From NCBI RefSeq assembly GCF_001431315.2, contig NZ_LKHV02000001.1:930001-994000 (forward strand): a stretch of 64,000 bases of DNA, in the 5' to 3' direction. Shown here piece by piece: positions 45,915-55,702 of this stretch. The position numbers and the translations under genes were made by a program. Source of the stretch: Candidatus Berkiella cookevillensis. GTDB lineage: Bacteria; Pseudomonadota; Gammaproteobacteria; Berkiellales; Berkiellaceae. The notes under the pieces were generated by a model that ran no database searches, was not told where the DNA came from, and saw only the letters and a program-made list of their open reading frames with translations. How positions within the stretch are numbered: the first letter of the stretch is position 1; each line of letters starts with the position of its first letter.

Positions 45915-47294
45915 CTAAAGCGCTAAACTATGTTTGGGAGATGCTTCACTATCAAATAAGATCTCTGTTGAATCCAATACTGCCTGCCATGGATATGCTT
46001 CTTTTCTGTATACTCCAGTTCCCCAACCTAAGCTTGCTAGCCACGGATCAAGTAAAAACTCAGTACCTGTGGGGGCTGTGAATGAAATATAGCAGTGTGA
46101 ACTCATTCCGTTGAGATAAGACGCAATTCTAAATGCTAAAGTAGGTGCTGCTGTTAATAATTTTTGTGCTAATGAAAGTGCAAAGGTTGTGCAGCATGCA
46201 GATTTTGCTTGGTCAATATCTTCTGCGATTTGTTGAATTTGTGCTTTACTAAATGTGCGTGTATGAGCATTTGGATGCGCACTTAAATTTGCAGTCATTT
46301 CATGCTGAACTCGTGTTTGAGACATTTCCAGTGTTTTTTGGGCAATCCACTCTTTTTTTCCGGGCGCAATTGCAGATTCAAATCTCAGATAATCTGAACA
46401 AGCGTATTCACTATAGCCTTTTGTGAGTGTTTGCAGAATAAGTTCAGGGTTATAATGAAAAGGTGTGCGAAACTTATTATCTGATATATCTAAAGGTTTT
46501 TGTGCAGCGACTAATTTTTCGATAATGGCTATAGCGACATCATTCTGTTGATAAGCTAAAGCATATTGTAAAGCTATAGCACCTGTGTCTTTATCTCTTT
46601 GGTTGAGCAGCTCTGGTGATAATTGTTGTACTAAATTTATAGCGCCGGGAATATTTTTCCTGCTGATTTCCACTAATAATTTTTTCAGTTTTTGTTCTTG
46701 AGCTTGTCTCGTTAGTGGTTGGAGGTAGGAAAAATGAACCGCAGCATTGTCGCTGGCTATTTGTATCTCACTGGGCGTTAATGTTAGAGGATATGCTTGC
46801 ATTTTTGCCATGATTGAACTGTTATGTATGTCTGCAATGGCGCTGCGTGCAAAATCTTCTTCTGACAGTGCTAAAGTTAAATCTTGATCTTGCGAGAGAG
46901 ATTCACAAAATACGGATACGGGGAGCACACGATCAGTAAATTTTTCTAAGGCAAGTGCAACTAAATAGGCTATGAAAATATCATTTGGGAGTTGATTTGC
47001 TAATGCGAGTTGGGAAAGATGTGTATTGTCGGTGGCTAATAATGTTTTTAGATGATGTATTTTTGATTTATTTGTAGCGTCTTGGAAAAACTGCGCAATT
47101 CTTTTTAAGCAAGATTGATATTCATTGCTGAGTTCTTCTTTTGTCAGTTGTTTGCTGTATCCCAGTTGGATAATGGTCATCCAATCGAGTGTTGCTAATG
47201 GACCTGTTTCAGGAGGGTAGAATGCAATATCTAAATATTCATATAATTTTTTTGATTGTGTTGGAGACAATATCACAGTAATACCCCTCAGCAT
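45915..47294 (-). CDS. Ankyrin-like protein with C-terminal Cys-His-Asp triad
   Basis: 459 residues. An ankyrin-like unit lies near 225-285 (NQRDKDTGAIALQYALAYQQNDVAIAIIEKLV). The C-terminal part has CCTTFALSLAQKL (C367/C368), SSHCYISF (H400) and FLLDPWLA (D416), in the order and spacing of papain-like proteases or transglutaminase-like effectors such as the YopT/AvrPphB group. N-terminal part unrecognised. Soluble. A secreted cysteine protease is the best guess; it needs structural comparison. Confidence 0.6.
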   Translation of the reverse strand: MLRGITVILSPTQSKKLYEYLDIAFYPPETGPLATLDWMTIIQLGYSKQLTKEELSNEYQSCLKRIAQFFQDATNKSKIHHLKTLLATDNTHLSQLALANQLPNDIFIAYLVALALEKFTDRVLPVSVFCESLSQDQDLTLALSEEDFARSAIADIHNSSIMAKMQAYPLTLTPSEIQIASDNAAVHFSYLQPLTRQAQEQKLKKLLVEISRKNIPGAINLVQQLSPELLNQRDKDTGAIALQYALAYQQNDVAIAIIEKLVAAQKPLDISDNKFRTPFHYNPELILQTLTKGYSEYACSDYLRFESAIAPGKKEWIAQKTLEMSQTRVQHEMTANLSAHPNAHTRTFSKAQIQQIAEDIDQAKSACCTTFALSLAQKLLTAAPTLAFRIASYLNGMSSHCYISFTAPTGTEFLLDPWLASLGWGTGVYRKEAYPWQAVLDSTEILFDSEASPKHSLAL

Positions 47295-47553
47295 TCAATT
47301 TTAATAATAATTGTAAGTAAATTTTATTATTTTTAGTGATTAAATAGTAACGTGTTTATGTTTATTATCACAAGTTTTTTTGAGACCTTTGGTCTTTCTT
47401 ATAAGCTACTAGTCTAAAGTTATCATTATCCTATATTGAAAAAAATGAGGGATGGCTAGAGCGCTTAAGTGACTAAAGCGGACTATCATTTGCAAGCTAC
47501 CGCTTATCAGCATTGCTCTAGTAAAAGCATTATGCCTACCACATATAAAGACA
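47295..47553. other. 259-bp gene-free stretch
   Basis: AT-rich with a short inverted pair CTAGAGC/GCTCTAG (about 47457 and 47515). Probably the promoter of the ankyrin gene (minus) and remains of repeats; no gene seen. Confidence 0.3.
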
Positions 47554-47702
47554 TATAGTCACAGCACATGGCTTTTGGGGTAGGCGTCGAGCCTCGAGCA
47601 ACCGGAGTGTACATAAAAGTACATGAGGATTGCGAGATGGCGAAGACAACACCCCCGACATTGTGCCCCTTTGCGGGTAAAAGTCATGTGCGAAGACTAT
47701 AG
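47554..47702 (+). repeat. Copy 5 of the palindromic element
   Basis: Outer ends TATAGTC (47554) and GACTATAG (47695). The core is nearly identical to copy 4 (TAGGCGTCGAGCC, TGTACATAAAAGTACA, GAGGATTGCGAGATGGCG). The left arm has an internal deletion, the right arm is complete. It ends 28 nt before the next gene. Confidence 0.88.
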
Positions 47703-47730
47703 TATTTTTACGTGTATGAGAGAGGTCCCC

Positions 47731-48009
47731 ATGATAAAAAATTTAATCAGCCACTATAATCCTAGTTTTGAGAGCGCGGTGTATAAAGATGTGACCTTGC
47801 TCGAAACATCAGACAGATTTTTACCTGAACTGGATGTCCTTACTGTGCGAGATAAATGTTTAATAGAAAAAAGTGAGGCAGTACCAGAATACTCTGGCAT
47901 GCAGAACGTGCGTCTACACTACATTCGCTTACTACAAGAAAAATATGGGAAAAATGCATCTCAAAACTCAAACTCTGATTTAAAAAGTAGTGTATTGAGC
48001 GCCTTTTAA
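47731..48009 (+). CDS. Small hypothetical protein
   Basis: 92 residues from ATG 47731, preferred for GAGAGG upstream; an open frame extends back into the palindromic element but that part is repeat sequence. Charged, no signal or membrane helix, Asn/Ser-rich tail. No family recognised. It precedes another small gene by about 90 nt. Confidence 0.55.
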   Translation: MIKNLISHYNPSFESAVYKDVTLLETSDRFLPELDVLTVRDKCLIEKSEAVPEYSGMQNVRLHYIRLLQEKYGKNASQNSNSDLKSSVLSAF

Positions 48010-48099
48010 AAATTAGTTAGCTATAGAAGATGTATTTAAGAAATGCTAGGATAATTATTAGAGCATAAATAAGTAAAAAGTTAAGAATGGGGTGTTGTG

Positions 48100-48273
48100 A
48101 TGGCGGAGCATAAAAAAACAGATCCCTCAACGAGCTTAGAAGGGGTCGATAAAGCAGAAAAAGCTAAGCTCGACCTCTTTATAAGCAGAATTTTACATGC
48201 CCAAAAAACTGGCCTTTCACAAAAACCAACAACACCTGATACAAAGCAAAACCCTAACAAACCTAGGCTTTAA
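48100..48273 (+). CDS. Very small hypothetical protein
   Basis: 57 residues (MAEHKKTDPSTS...). GGGG lies about 8 nt upstream of ATG. Hydrophilic, Lys/Pro-rich, with one amphipathic helix (AEKAKLDLFISRILHAQK). Codon use looks like its neighbours. Function unknown; it could be a leftover of a larger gene. Confidence 0.45.
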   Translation: MAEHKKTDPSTSLEGVDKAEKAKLDLFISRILHAQKTGLSQKPTTPDTKQNPNKPRL

Positions 48274-48374
48274 CTAGATATTCTGAAATAAGCTGTTGTT
48301 GCGAGCAAAAGAGGCTGAAAGGAGTCGATTATAAAGTATTGGCACCTATTCTTCGTTCGCAAAGCGAACATTTT

Positions 48375-48508
48375 CTCACTTTGTAAAGGGAGACGCTCGT
48401 GCAGCGTAGCTGCGCCGAGCAGAGGGATTTGGCTGTTTGGCCTTAAACCCACGGCATAAATCCCCCTTGCGCACTTATCAGTGCGCGTCCCTTTTCAAAA
48501 AGTGGGAG
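48375..48508. repeat. Imperfect palindrome of the CTCACTTT...AAAGTGGGAG type
   Basis: Ends CTCACTTTGTAAAGGGA (48375) and CCCTTTTCAAAAAGTGGGAG (48489-48508) are complementary with a few mismatches; internal GCAGCGTAGCTGC hairpin. No coding capacity. It lies directly after lpoA (minus) and resembles broadly dispersed intergenic repeats. Confidence 0.65.
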
Positions 48509-48536
48509 CCTGATTCGCTATGCTCATCGGTAAGTA

Positions 48537-50438
48537 TTATTGAACAAGTACAGGGGAACCATTAGCGATTTTTACCCATGTCATTTTACGCTGGATGCGA
48601 TTATCTGCGTTCAAGCTTAATTGACCTGTAGCACCATCTATCATTGCATTGGGTGATTGTTGTAGTTGGTTAAAGGATTGTGTTAAGTCATAAGCATCAA
48701 CCCCCATTGCAAACAATCGGCTTGACTCTCCAGATAAGCTATCTTCTTGTTTGTTGATCAATTTTTTCACACGGCTTTGTTTTGCATTTACAACCCACGG
48801 CATATCAATAAATTGAATCCCATTCATATCACGATCACGATTTGAATTAGGGTTGCCTGCATAAACACTGGATGTAGCTAAAATAGGCAGATCATGTGCA
48901 TAGTAAAAATCAAACAGTGGTTTAATCTGTCTCGCTTGAGCAGAAGGTAGTGCCATAAAAACAACATCAACATCGGTACGGCGACGTACTTGGTATTCAA
49001 CATGCTCTTTGATCAGATATTTAATAGTGTCACTGCGTTTTTGACTCTGTTCGATAGCGAGCAGATCTCTAATTTGTTTTGCCGTATCCTTATAAGGTTC
49101 GATTTGTGCTTCAGACACAATGCGCCCACCTTTTTTCTGCCAGCTATCTCTGAAGCGTGCGGATAAACGTTTGCCCCAACTATTATTAGGAACAACAATG
49201 CTTGCATTGCGGTAACCTAAGCTACGAGCCTTTTCGGTAATTTGATCGGCTTCATTTTCAGGTGATAAAGAAAATTGAACAAACGAGCGAATGTTAGAGT
49301 GCACTTGTGGATGTTCGTTTAAAGTTAAGATTGGTGTTTTAAGCGCATAAGTTGGCATTTGACTTAAGCGTATCACTTCTTCTTTCACCAAAGGACCTAC
49401 TACAAAATCTGCACCTTCATTAACTGCGCGCTGATAGGTGCGAATAACGTCATTTTCAAGCGTAGTGTCATATACTTGAATGCTGGGTTTTTGACCGGAA
49501 GCATTATCATAATAAGCCGCTAAATAGCCTTCGCGAATGGCTTTTGCTGCTTTTGCATGTGGGCCATTCATGGGTAATAACAAGGCAATTTTTCGAGGTG
49601 ACATGCCTGATGCTGCAACATAGTATTGTTGTGCTTGCGTGTTGTTGGCAGCCATCTGATATTGTGGATAATTTAAATTCTGTGACAAAAAGGCTTGTGC
49701 AGGGTGGTTAGGAAACTGCTGTTGCCATTGGTAAATGGCTTGTTCTCTTTGTGCTGGATTTGAAATAGATTTTTCTATGTAAGCAAGACTTAGCCACGGA
49801 GCCAAAGGATATTGCTCTCTTTGGAGGGCTTGATTTAAAACATGTTCAGGCACTTTATTGAGTATTTGTCGTATGGCTTGTCGATTAATTCTTTGGCTTT
49901 GCTGATCAACAAGTAATTCATCGAGGATGGAACGTGCACGTGCTGCTGCTAAATAATTATCATTGGCTTCATAAGTACGTGCCTGTAAAAAGAGCACACG
50001 AGAGCGTGTTGCTTCAGGGAGATTGGCTTGATGTGGAATATTTTGTAGTAGTGTTTCCGCTTGTTTAGGATTGTACCTGGCTAAGGCAAGCTCAACTAAG
50101 ACCATCTGTTTGAAAATTTTTTGGTTTACATCGAGCGCGCTATCACTTACCTTATCCAGGAGTGATGCCGCTTTTGTTGGTTCACCAGCTTTTACAAACA
50201 TATCTGCCGCCATTATTTGATACTCTAATGACTGGGCTGGATGAGAATTTTGTGACAATCCTAAGTAATGCTGAGCAGAAGAAAGGTATTCAGCTTTCTC
50301 ATGCATTCTTTGGCTTTCTTTCGTAAGATTGATGGGTTGTTTGCTTCTTGCGCTGGAGGATTCACATGCAATCGCAAAAAATAAAGTTAAAATGCATAGT
50401 AAGGGGAACAAAATCGATTTTTTAGCCGTTTTACACAT
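48537..50438 (-). CDS. lpoA: Penicillin-binding protein activator LpoA
   Basis: 633 residues from ATG 50438 (AAGGA upstream). Lipoprotein signal with lipobox FAIAC, so outer-membrane anchored. TPR-like N-terminal half (about 40-270) and a C-terminal periplasmic-binding-protein-like domain (KIALLLPMNGPHAKAAKAIREGYLAAYYD, from about 285). LpoA stimulates PBP1a. Divergent from rsmI, a conserved gammaproteobacterial arrangement, close to the dcw cluster whose enzymes make the same polymer. Confidence 0.93.
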   Translation of the reverse strand: MCKTAKKSILFPLLCILTLFFAIACESSSARSKQPINLTKESQRMHEKAEYLSSAQHYLGLSQNSHPAQSLEYQIMAADMFVKAGEPTKAASLLDKVSDSALDVNQKIFKQMVLVELALARYNPKQAETLLQNIPHQANLPEATRSRVLFLQARTYEANDNYLAAARARSILDELLVDQQSQRINRQAIRQILNKVPEHVLNQALQREQYPLAPWLSLAYIEKSISNPAQREQAIYQWQQQFPNHPAQAFLSQNLNYPQYQMAANNTQAQQYYVAASGMSPRKIALLLPMNGPHAKAAKAIREGYLAAYYDNASGQKPSIQVYDTTLENDVIRTYQRAVNEGADFVVGPLVKEEVIRLSQMPTYALKTPILTLNEHPQVHSNIRSFVQFSLSPENEADQITEKARSLGYRNASIVVPNNSWGKRLSARFRDSWQKKGGRIVSEAQIEPYKDTAKQIRDLLAIEQSQKRSDTIKYLIKEHVEYQVRRRTDVDVVFMALPSAQARQIKPLFDFYYAHDLPILATSSVYAGNPNSNRDRDMNGIQFIDMPWVVNAKQSRVKKLINKQEDSLSGESSRLFAMGVDAYDLTQSFNQLQQSPNAMIDGATGQLSLNADNRIQRKMTWVKIANGSPVLVQ

Positions 50439-50471
50439 AAGTCTGCCGTTCCTTAAAGCGAGCCATGGTAG

Positions 50472-51332
50472 ATGATAGATCAAACAGGTAAACTTTACGT
50501 TGTTGCTACACCTATTGGCAACTTGGATGATCTAAGTTTTAGAGCAAACACAATCTTAAAGCAGGTTGATTGGATTGCTGCTGAAGATACAAGGCAAAGT
50601 AAAAAATTGCTAGATCATTATCATATCCAGAAAAAGTTGATTAGCTTGCACAATTTTAATGAAAAAAGCAGGATTACTCAACTCATTGAATCCTTGAAAG
50701 CAGGCCAAAATGGAGCATTGATCTCAGATGCTGGGACGCCCTGTATCAGTGATCCTGGTGCGCATCTGATACAAGCGCTACATGAAGATAAAATTTCAGT
50801 AGTGCCTATTCCTGGCGCTTGTGCTTTAATTTCTGCGCTGAGTGTTGCTGGGTTTAGCACAACAGAATTTTTATTTTTGGGATTTTTGCCAGCAAAATCA
50901 GTGGCGCGAAAGCAGCAATTAGAGACAATAAAAAATCTTCCATACACCATTGTCTTTTACGAAGCGCCGCACCGGATATCAGAAATGCTGTACGATTGCA
51001 AAAAAATATTAGGTGAAGAACGGCGCGTTGTTGTCGCCAGGGAATTGACAAAGAAGTATGAAACACTCTACGTTAGTACTTTGAAAAATTTGAGTGAAGA
51101 CGCAGACTCGGCAGCTGTTGAAATAAGAGGTGAGTTTGTCGTCATTATTGAAGGGGTTCCTAAGGAAACTCTACAAGATCATCAACAGAATGATCAGAAA
51201 GCAAATAAAATATTAACTATGTTACTTGCTGAAATGTCAGTAAAGTCAGCTGTTAACATAGCCGCAGAAATAACAGATTGCCCAAAAAATAAACTCTATG
51301 ATTTGGCAATTGCAATACAGAATCAATCTTAA
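50472..51332 (+). CDS. rsmI: 16S rRNA 2'-O-ribose C1402 methyltransferase
   Basis: 286 residues, tetrapyrrole-methylase fold. LYVVATPIGNLDDLSFRA, AEDTRQSKKLL, ALISDAGTPCISDPG and YEAPHRI are signatures. It uses SAM to modify C1402 in the decoding centre. Starts 33 nt from divergent lpoA. Confidence 0.97.
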   Translation: MIDQTGKLYVVATPIGNLDDLSFRANTILKQVDWIAAEDTRQSKKLLDHYHIQKKLISLHNFNEKSRITQLIESLKAGQNGALISDAGTPCISDPGAHLIQALHEDKISVVPIPGACALISALSVAGFSTTEFLFLGFLPAKSVARKQQLETIKNLPYTIVFYEAPHRISEMLYDCKKILGEERRVVVARELTKKYETLYVSTLKNLSEDADSAAVEIRGEFVVIIEGVPKETLQDHQQNDQKANKILTMLLAEMSVKSAVNIAAEITDCPKNKLYDLAIAIQNQS

Positions 51333-52943
51333 ACTATAAAACATACATTTGATCGCTCACTTTACTTTGTATAAGCAATGAGTATGAGTGTAATTAAAAA
51401 GAAATAGGTGATGAATGATTGACAAAGATATGAATGTCTCTATCCACATGCATTGGATTGACTTTTGCTCAATGCAGCAAAAGCCACAAATAGCCGTTGA
51501 TGAAACCCCCACGCTAGCGCTTTCTACTCAGATGCTTATTACATAGCATTTCTTATGTCCATCTAGAAAAAATAAATTTTTATAAGCCTTGTGTTTAAGG
51601 CTCTTAACATTTTGGGAATTTTATGTATCAACAAAAAAATTATAATTCGTTTATTCCTTGGTTAATGATTTTGTTAGCCGGATCTTTTTATTGTTACGAA
51701 TATATTCTGCGTATTTCTCCTAGCGTTATGATCCCTGAGTTGATGAGCAGCTTTTCAATACAAGCGACACAGATAGGATTGCTTTCTTCTTTTTATTATT
51801 GTGGTTATTCAATGGGATCTGTGTTGGTGGGGCCTTTTGTTGATAAGTATGGACCCAAAAAAGTATTGTTTTGGGCTGCCATATTGTGTGCACTCGGTAC
51901 CTTGTTATTTGCACATGCTGATTCCCTTGCCTTAGCAAAGCTTTCGCGCTTGATCATTGGTTTGGGTTCGGCCTTTGCTTTTATTGGTGTTTTAAAAATT
52001 GGTGCTATATGGTTGCCAGGAGATTATTTTGGGCGATTAGCAGGTATGTGTTCGATGTTAGGAACCGCAAGTGGGATGTTAGGACAGATCTTTCTTAGCC
52101 GTTTAATGAATGAGCATAGTTGGCAATCTATTTCTATCTATAGTGCAGCAGTTGGTGGGGTTATTGCGCTTTTACTCTTTTTTCTATTGCAAGACAAAAG
52201 GAACATGCCAGTTGCCAATACACTTCGTACAGAAAAAGAAGTAGAAACTTTTGCACAGCTTTTTTCTACTTTCAAAAAAGTGGGTAGAACAAAAGTTTTT
52301 TGGCAGAACTGTTTGATTGGTTTTACAACCTTCTTACCTATCATTGCTTTTGCCGATCTTTGGGGTATTCCTTTCATTCAAGAAGTGTATCAAGTTGATA
52401 GAGAAACCGCTGCTTTGAATGTGTCCATGGTATTTTTGGGATGGTCTATCGGTGGACCTAGTTTTGGATATTTATTTGATACCTTTAAAAGATGGCAGCC
52501 AATCTTTCTATTAGGCACCTTAGTCGCCGTTTTATGTTGTGCCATTATTCTTTATAATCCAATGCCCATTGAGTGGATGCGTTATGTATTATTTGTGTTT
52601 GGCTTTAGTGCAAGCTCACATGTGTTGGTTTTTGTCAGTAGTAAAAAAATGTCACCAAAGGAAATCGAAGGCACTACCTTGGGGGTGACAAATTTGTTCA
52701 TGATGTCGGCTGGCGTTTTTGTTCAGCCTTGCATTGGCAGTATTATTGATTACTGCATTCCTGTGATGCAGTCTTTTGGCATTGTTTTGAATACGGTTCA
52801 ATCCTATCAATGTGCACTCTCTATTATTCCGGTAAGTTTATTAGTTACCCTTTATCTCATTAATAAAGTTAGTTGTATTATTTATAATAAAGATCGCAAA
52901 TCTTTCTTGCCACGCAATCTGCATCTTAGTATGCTTACCCACC

Positions 52944-53478
<535 letters not shown>

Positions 53479-53523
53479 ATCTTATTCATAAAATATAATG
53501 AGTTAATTAGATTTCAAACCATC

Positions 53524-53585
53524 GTAGGGGCCGCTCTCTGTGCCGGCCCGTCAAATTCAGGGCAGACACAGCGGTCCGCCCCTAC
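53524..53585. repeat. GTAGGGG-type palindromic repeat, copy 2
   Basis: Starts GTAGGGGCC and ends GGCCGCC-type complement CCGCCCCTAC, with inner GTGCCGGCCC/GGGCAGACAC pairing; 62 bp. Related to the element at 2925-3011. Confidence 0.7.
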
Positions 53586-53837
53586 ATAATCTATCCTATT
53601 CATCTCAAATCAAATTATAGATAGACATACAGGCTACTTAGTTTTAAAATTAACTTTTAATTTTTTCCACTTCATTTTATAGATAGTTTTTTTTGAGTCA
53701 TAAGCCAAGTATTATCCTCATTCTTAGTTCGTTCAAAATAGTGCATTGCAGTATATTTGTGTGCGCAGTTAACTAACAGTATGGTGATAAGTCACTGTCT
53801 TATCAGAAAAAGCTTAAAGTAAGTGTGGAAACTATCC
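53586..53837. other. Spacer between rnpB and the mraZ promoter
   Basis: About 250 bp of AT-rich sequence with no gene, terminator or further repeat that I can see. Confidence 0.4.
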
Positions 53838-53867
53838 TTGACAACCTCTAGAATCCCTTCCTATAGT
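53838..53867 (+). promoter_or_regulatory. Promoter of the dcw cluster (Pmra)
   Basis: Perfect TTGACA (53838-53843), 18-bp spacer, TATAGT (53862-53867); start predicted near 53874, directly before the MraZ repeats. Confidence 0.8.
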
Positions 53868-53876
53868 GTGAGTAGG

Positions 53877-53906
53877 TGGATCATGGTGGATCAAAGTGGG
53901 ATAGGG
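53877..53906 (+). promoter_or_regulatory. MraZ operator: three 10-bp spaced repeats
   Basis: TGGAT (53877), TGGAT (53887) and TGGGA (53897) repeat every 10 bp, the pattern of the TGGGN repeats bound by MraZ. It overlaps the 5' end of the transcript. Confidence 0.75.
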
Positions 53907-53923
53907 AAGGTTTGGTGCATAGT

Positions 53924-54466
53924 ATGTTTAGGGGTGTTAGTGAACTATCACTGGACAATAAAGGTCGCTTAGCGATACCGGCCCGACATCGTGATCTGCT
54001 TGTTTTTAGCTCCAAAACTCAAGCAAATGTAACAGATTCCACACAGAATAAATCAGCAGATAGTGTTATAGAAAATGATGAGGTAAGTGATTCAACGCAT
54101 GGCTCTTGCATCATAACTATCGATACACAAGAGCGCTGCTTACTTATCTACCCAATGGCGCAATGGGAAATCATTGAAAAACAAATTGAAGCTTTACCTA
54201 GTTTTAATGCGCATGCTAGAAAGGTGCAACGATTATTGTTAGGCCACGCAACTGAAGTGAATGTAGATAGCCATAGTCGCTTACTCATTCCGCCTCCTTT
54301 ACGGGAATTTGCAGGCCTTGAAAAACAAGTTGTCCTCTTAGGACAAGGCAAGAAGCTTGAATTATGGAACAAGGCTGAATGGGATAAACAACGTGAAATT
54401 TGGTTGAAGGAGGAGACAAAGGATGGGGATGATTTACCACCCAGTCTAATGTCTATATCACTATGA
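53924..54466 (+). CDS. mraZ: Transcriptional regulator MraZ
   Basis: 180 residues from ATG 53924, where family homology begins (MFRGVSELSLDNKGRLAIPARHRD). The frame is open further upstream, but that part is the operator; GTG 53915 is an alternative with better spacing from GGGAAGG. Two AbrB-like halves, with an extra 30-residue Ser/Asn/Asp-rich loop (KTQANVTDSTQNKSADSVIEN) absent from usual 145-155-residue MraZ. It represses the dcw operon. ATGA overlap with rsmH. Confidence 0.93.
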   Translation: MFRGVSELSLDNKGRLAIPARHRDLLVFSSKTQANVTDSTQNKSADSVIENDEVSDSTHGSCIITIDTQERCLLIYPMAQWEIIEKQIEALPSFNAHARKVQRLLLGHATEVNVDSHSRLLIPPPLREFAGLEKQVVLLGQGKKLELWNKAEWDKQREIWLKEETKDGDDLPPSLMSISL

Positions 54467-55386
54467 GTAAGTTTATACACAATCCAGTTATGTTAAATGA
54501 AATCATTGAGTGCTTAAAAGTTAAGCCAAATGGTTGGTATATTGATGCAACCTTTGGTAGAGGCGGGCATACACAAGCCATTCTAGATAAACTGGGACCT
54601 AACGGAAAGTTGATTGCCATAGATAAAGATCTTGATGCAATTGCTTATGCACGTCAAAAATATGCGCACGATGCTCGTTTTCAAATTTATCATGCTTGTT
54701 TTAGCGATATTCCTAAGCTTTTGGGTAATAATGCTGGGAAAATAGATGGTATTTTAGTTGATTTAGGGGTTAGCTCTGCTCAGCTCGATGATCCAAGTCG
54801 CGGTTTTAGCTTTAGATATGAAGCAAAATTAGACATGCGTATGGACCAATCACAACAAGTAACTGCTGCACAGTGGTTAGAGAGTGCAAGCTCTAAAGAA
54901 ATATCAACTGTTTTAAAACAATATGGTGAAGAAGTAGATGCACATCGTATTGCTGAAAAAATTATTGCGGCTAGAGCTATTCAACCCATTGAGACGACAA
55001 AGCACCTCAGCGATTTGATTTCTCAAGTTAAAGTACGATACCACAAAAAGAAAATACATCCTGCGACGCTTTCATTTCAAGCAATTCGTATTCACGTGAA
55101 TAAAGAACTCGATGCCTTAAATCAGCTCTTAAGTGATGCGCCAAATTTATTGAAAAAAGAAGGTATTTTGGCAGTAATGAGTTTTCATTCATTAGAAGAC
55201 AGAATGGTAAAAAGAAGTTTTAGAAAATTGGTGACACCTAATTTACCGAAAAAACTACCCATTATGGAAAAAGCGATTCAACGTCCATTTGATTGGCATT
55301 TAAAAAGAGCAATGCCTTCTTCAAATGAATGTGAAATTAACCCAAGAGCGAGAAGTGCTGTTTTAAGGGCCATTCGAAAAGGATAA
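54463..55386 (+). CDS. rsmH: 16S rRNA (cytosine-N4) methyltransferase
   Basis: 307 residues. HNPVMLNEIIECL, DATFGRGGHTQAIL (SAM-binding), GILVDLGVSSAQLDDPSRGFSF and MSFHSLEDRMVK are hallmarks of RsmH/MraW. It modifies C1402 together with RsmI, whose gene is also in this window. Overlaps mraZ by 4 nt. Confidence 0.97.
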   Translation: MSKFIHNPVMLNEIIECLKVKPNGWYIDATFGRGGHTQAILDKLGPNGKLIAIDKDLDAIAYARQKYAHDARFQIYHACFSDIPKLLGNNAGKIDGILVDLGVSSAQLDDPSRGFSFRYEAKLDMRMDQSQQVTAAQWLESASSKEISTVLKQYGEEVDAHRIAEKIIAARAIQPIETTKHLSDLISQVKVRYHKKKIHPATLSFQAIRIHVNKELDALNQLLSDAPNLLKKEGILAVMSFHSLEDRMVKRSFRKLVTPNLPKKLPIMEKAIQRPFDWHLKRAMPSSNECEINPRARSAVLRAIRKG

Positions 55387-55405
55387 ATGCTAAGGAATAA
55401 TTGCT

Positions 55406-55702
55406 ATGGCAAGTATTGGTCAGGGATTGGGAGGGCGAATGCAATCCGTGCTCATTGTGGTGTTGGTTGCTTTTGTTTTCGCTTCTGCCGTCAGTGTCAT
55501 TTTTATTAAACATAAAACGCGTCAATATTTTTCAGAATTGCAAAATTTGCAAAGAGCATCAGAAGATGCACATGTTGAATGGAGTCAACTGCTTGTAGAG
55601 CAAGGGACATGGGCGTCAGATGCACGTGTTGATCGTGCCGCCCGGCAACGATTGAACATGGTGCTACCGCAACCGCAAGAAGTGGTGGTGTTGGCAAAAT
55701 GA
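55406..55702 (+). CDS. ftsL: Cell division protein FtsL
   Basis: 98 residues: short cytoplasmic end, one membrane helix (about 14-33), and a periplasmic coiled coil (TRQYFSELQNLQRASEDAHVEWSQLLVEQ). It forms the FtsQLB complex in the divisome. 19 nt after rsmH; ATGA overlap with ftsI. Confidence 0.92.
   Translation: MASIGQGLGGRMQSVLIVVLVAFVFASAVSVIFIKHKTRQYFSELQNLQRASEDAHVEWSQLLVEQGTWASDARVDRAARQRLNMVLPQPQEVVVLAK

Noticed and set aside
47623-47730. N-terminal extension of the small gene at 47731
   Set aside because: It translates the palindromic element; a better ribosome site and start lie at 47731.
53876-53923. Upstream start for mraZ
   Set aside because: This segment is the MraZ operator and 5' untranslated region; family homology begins at 53924.
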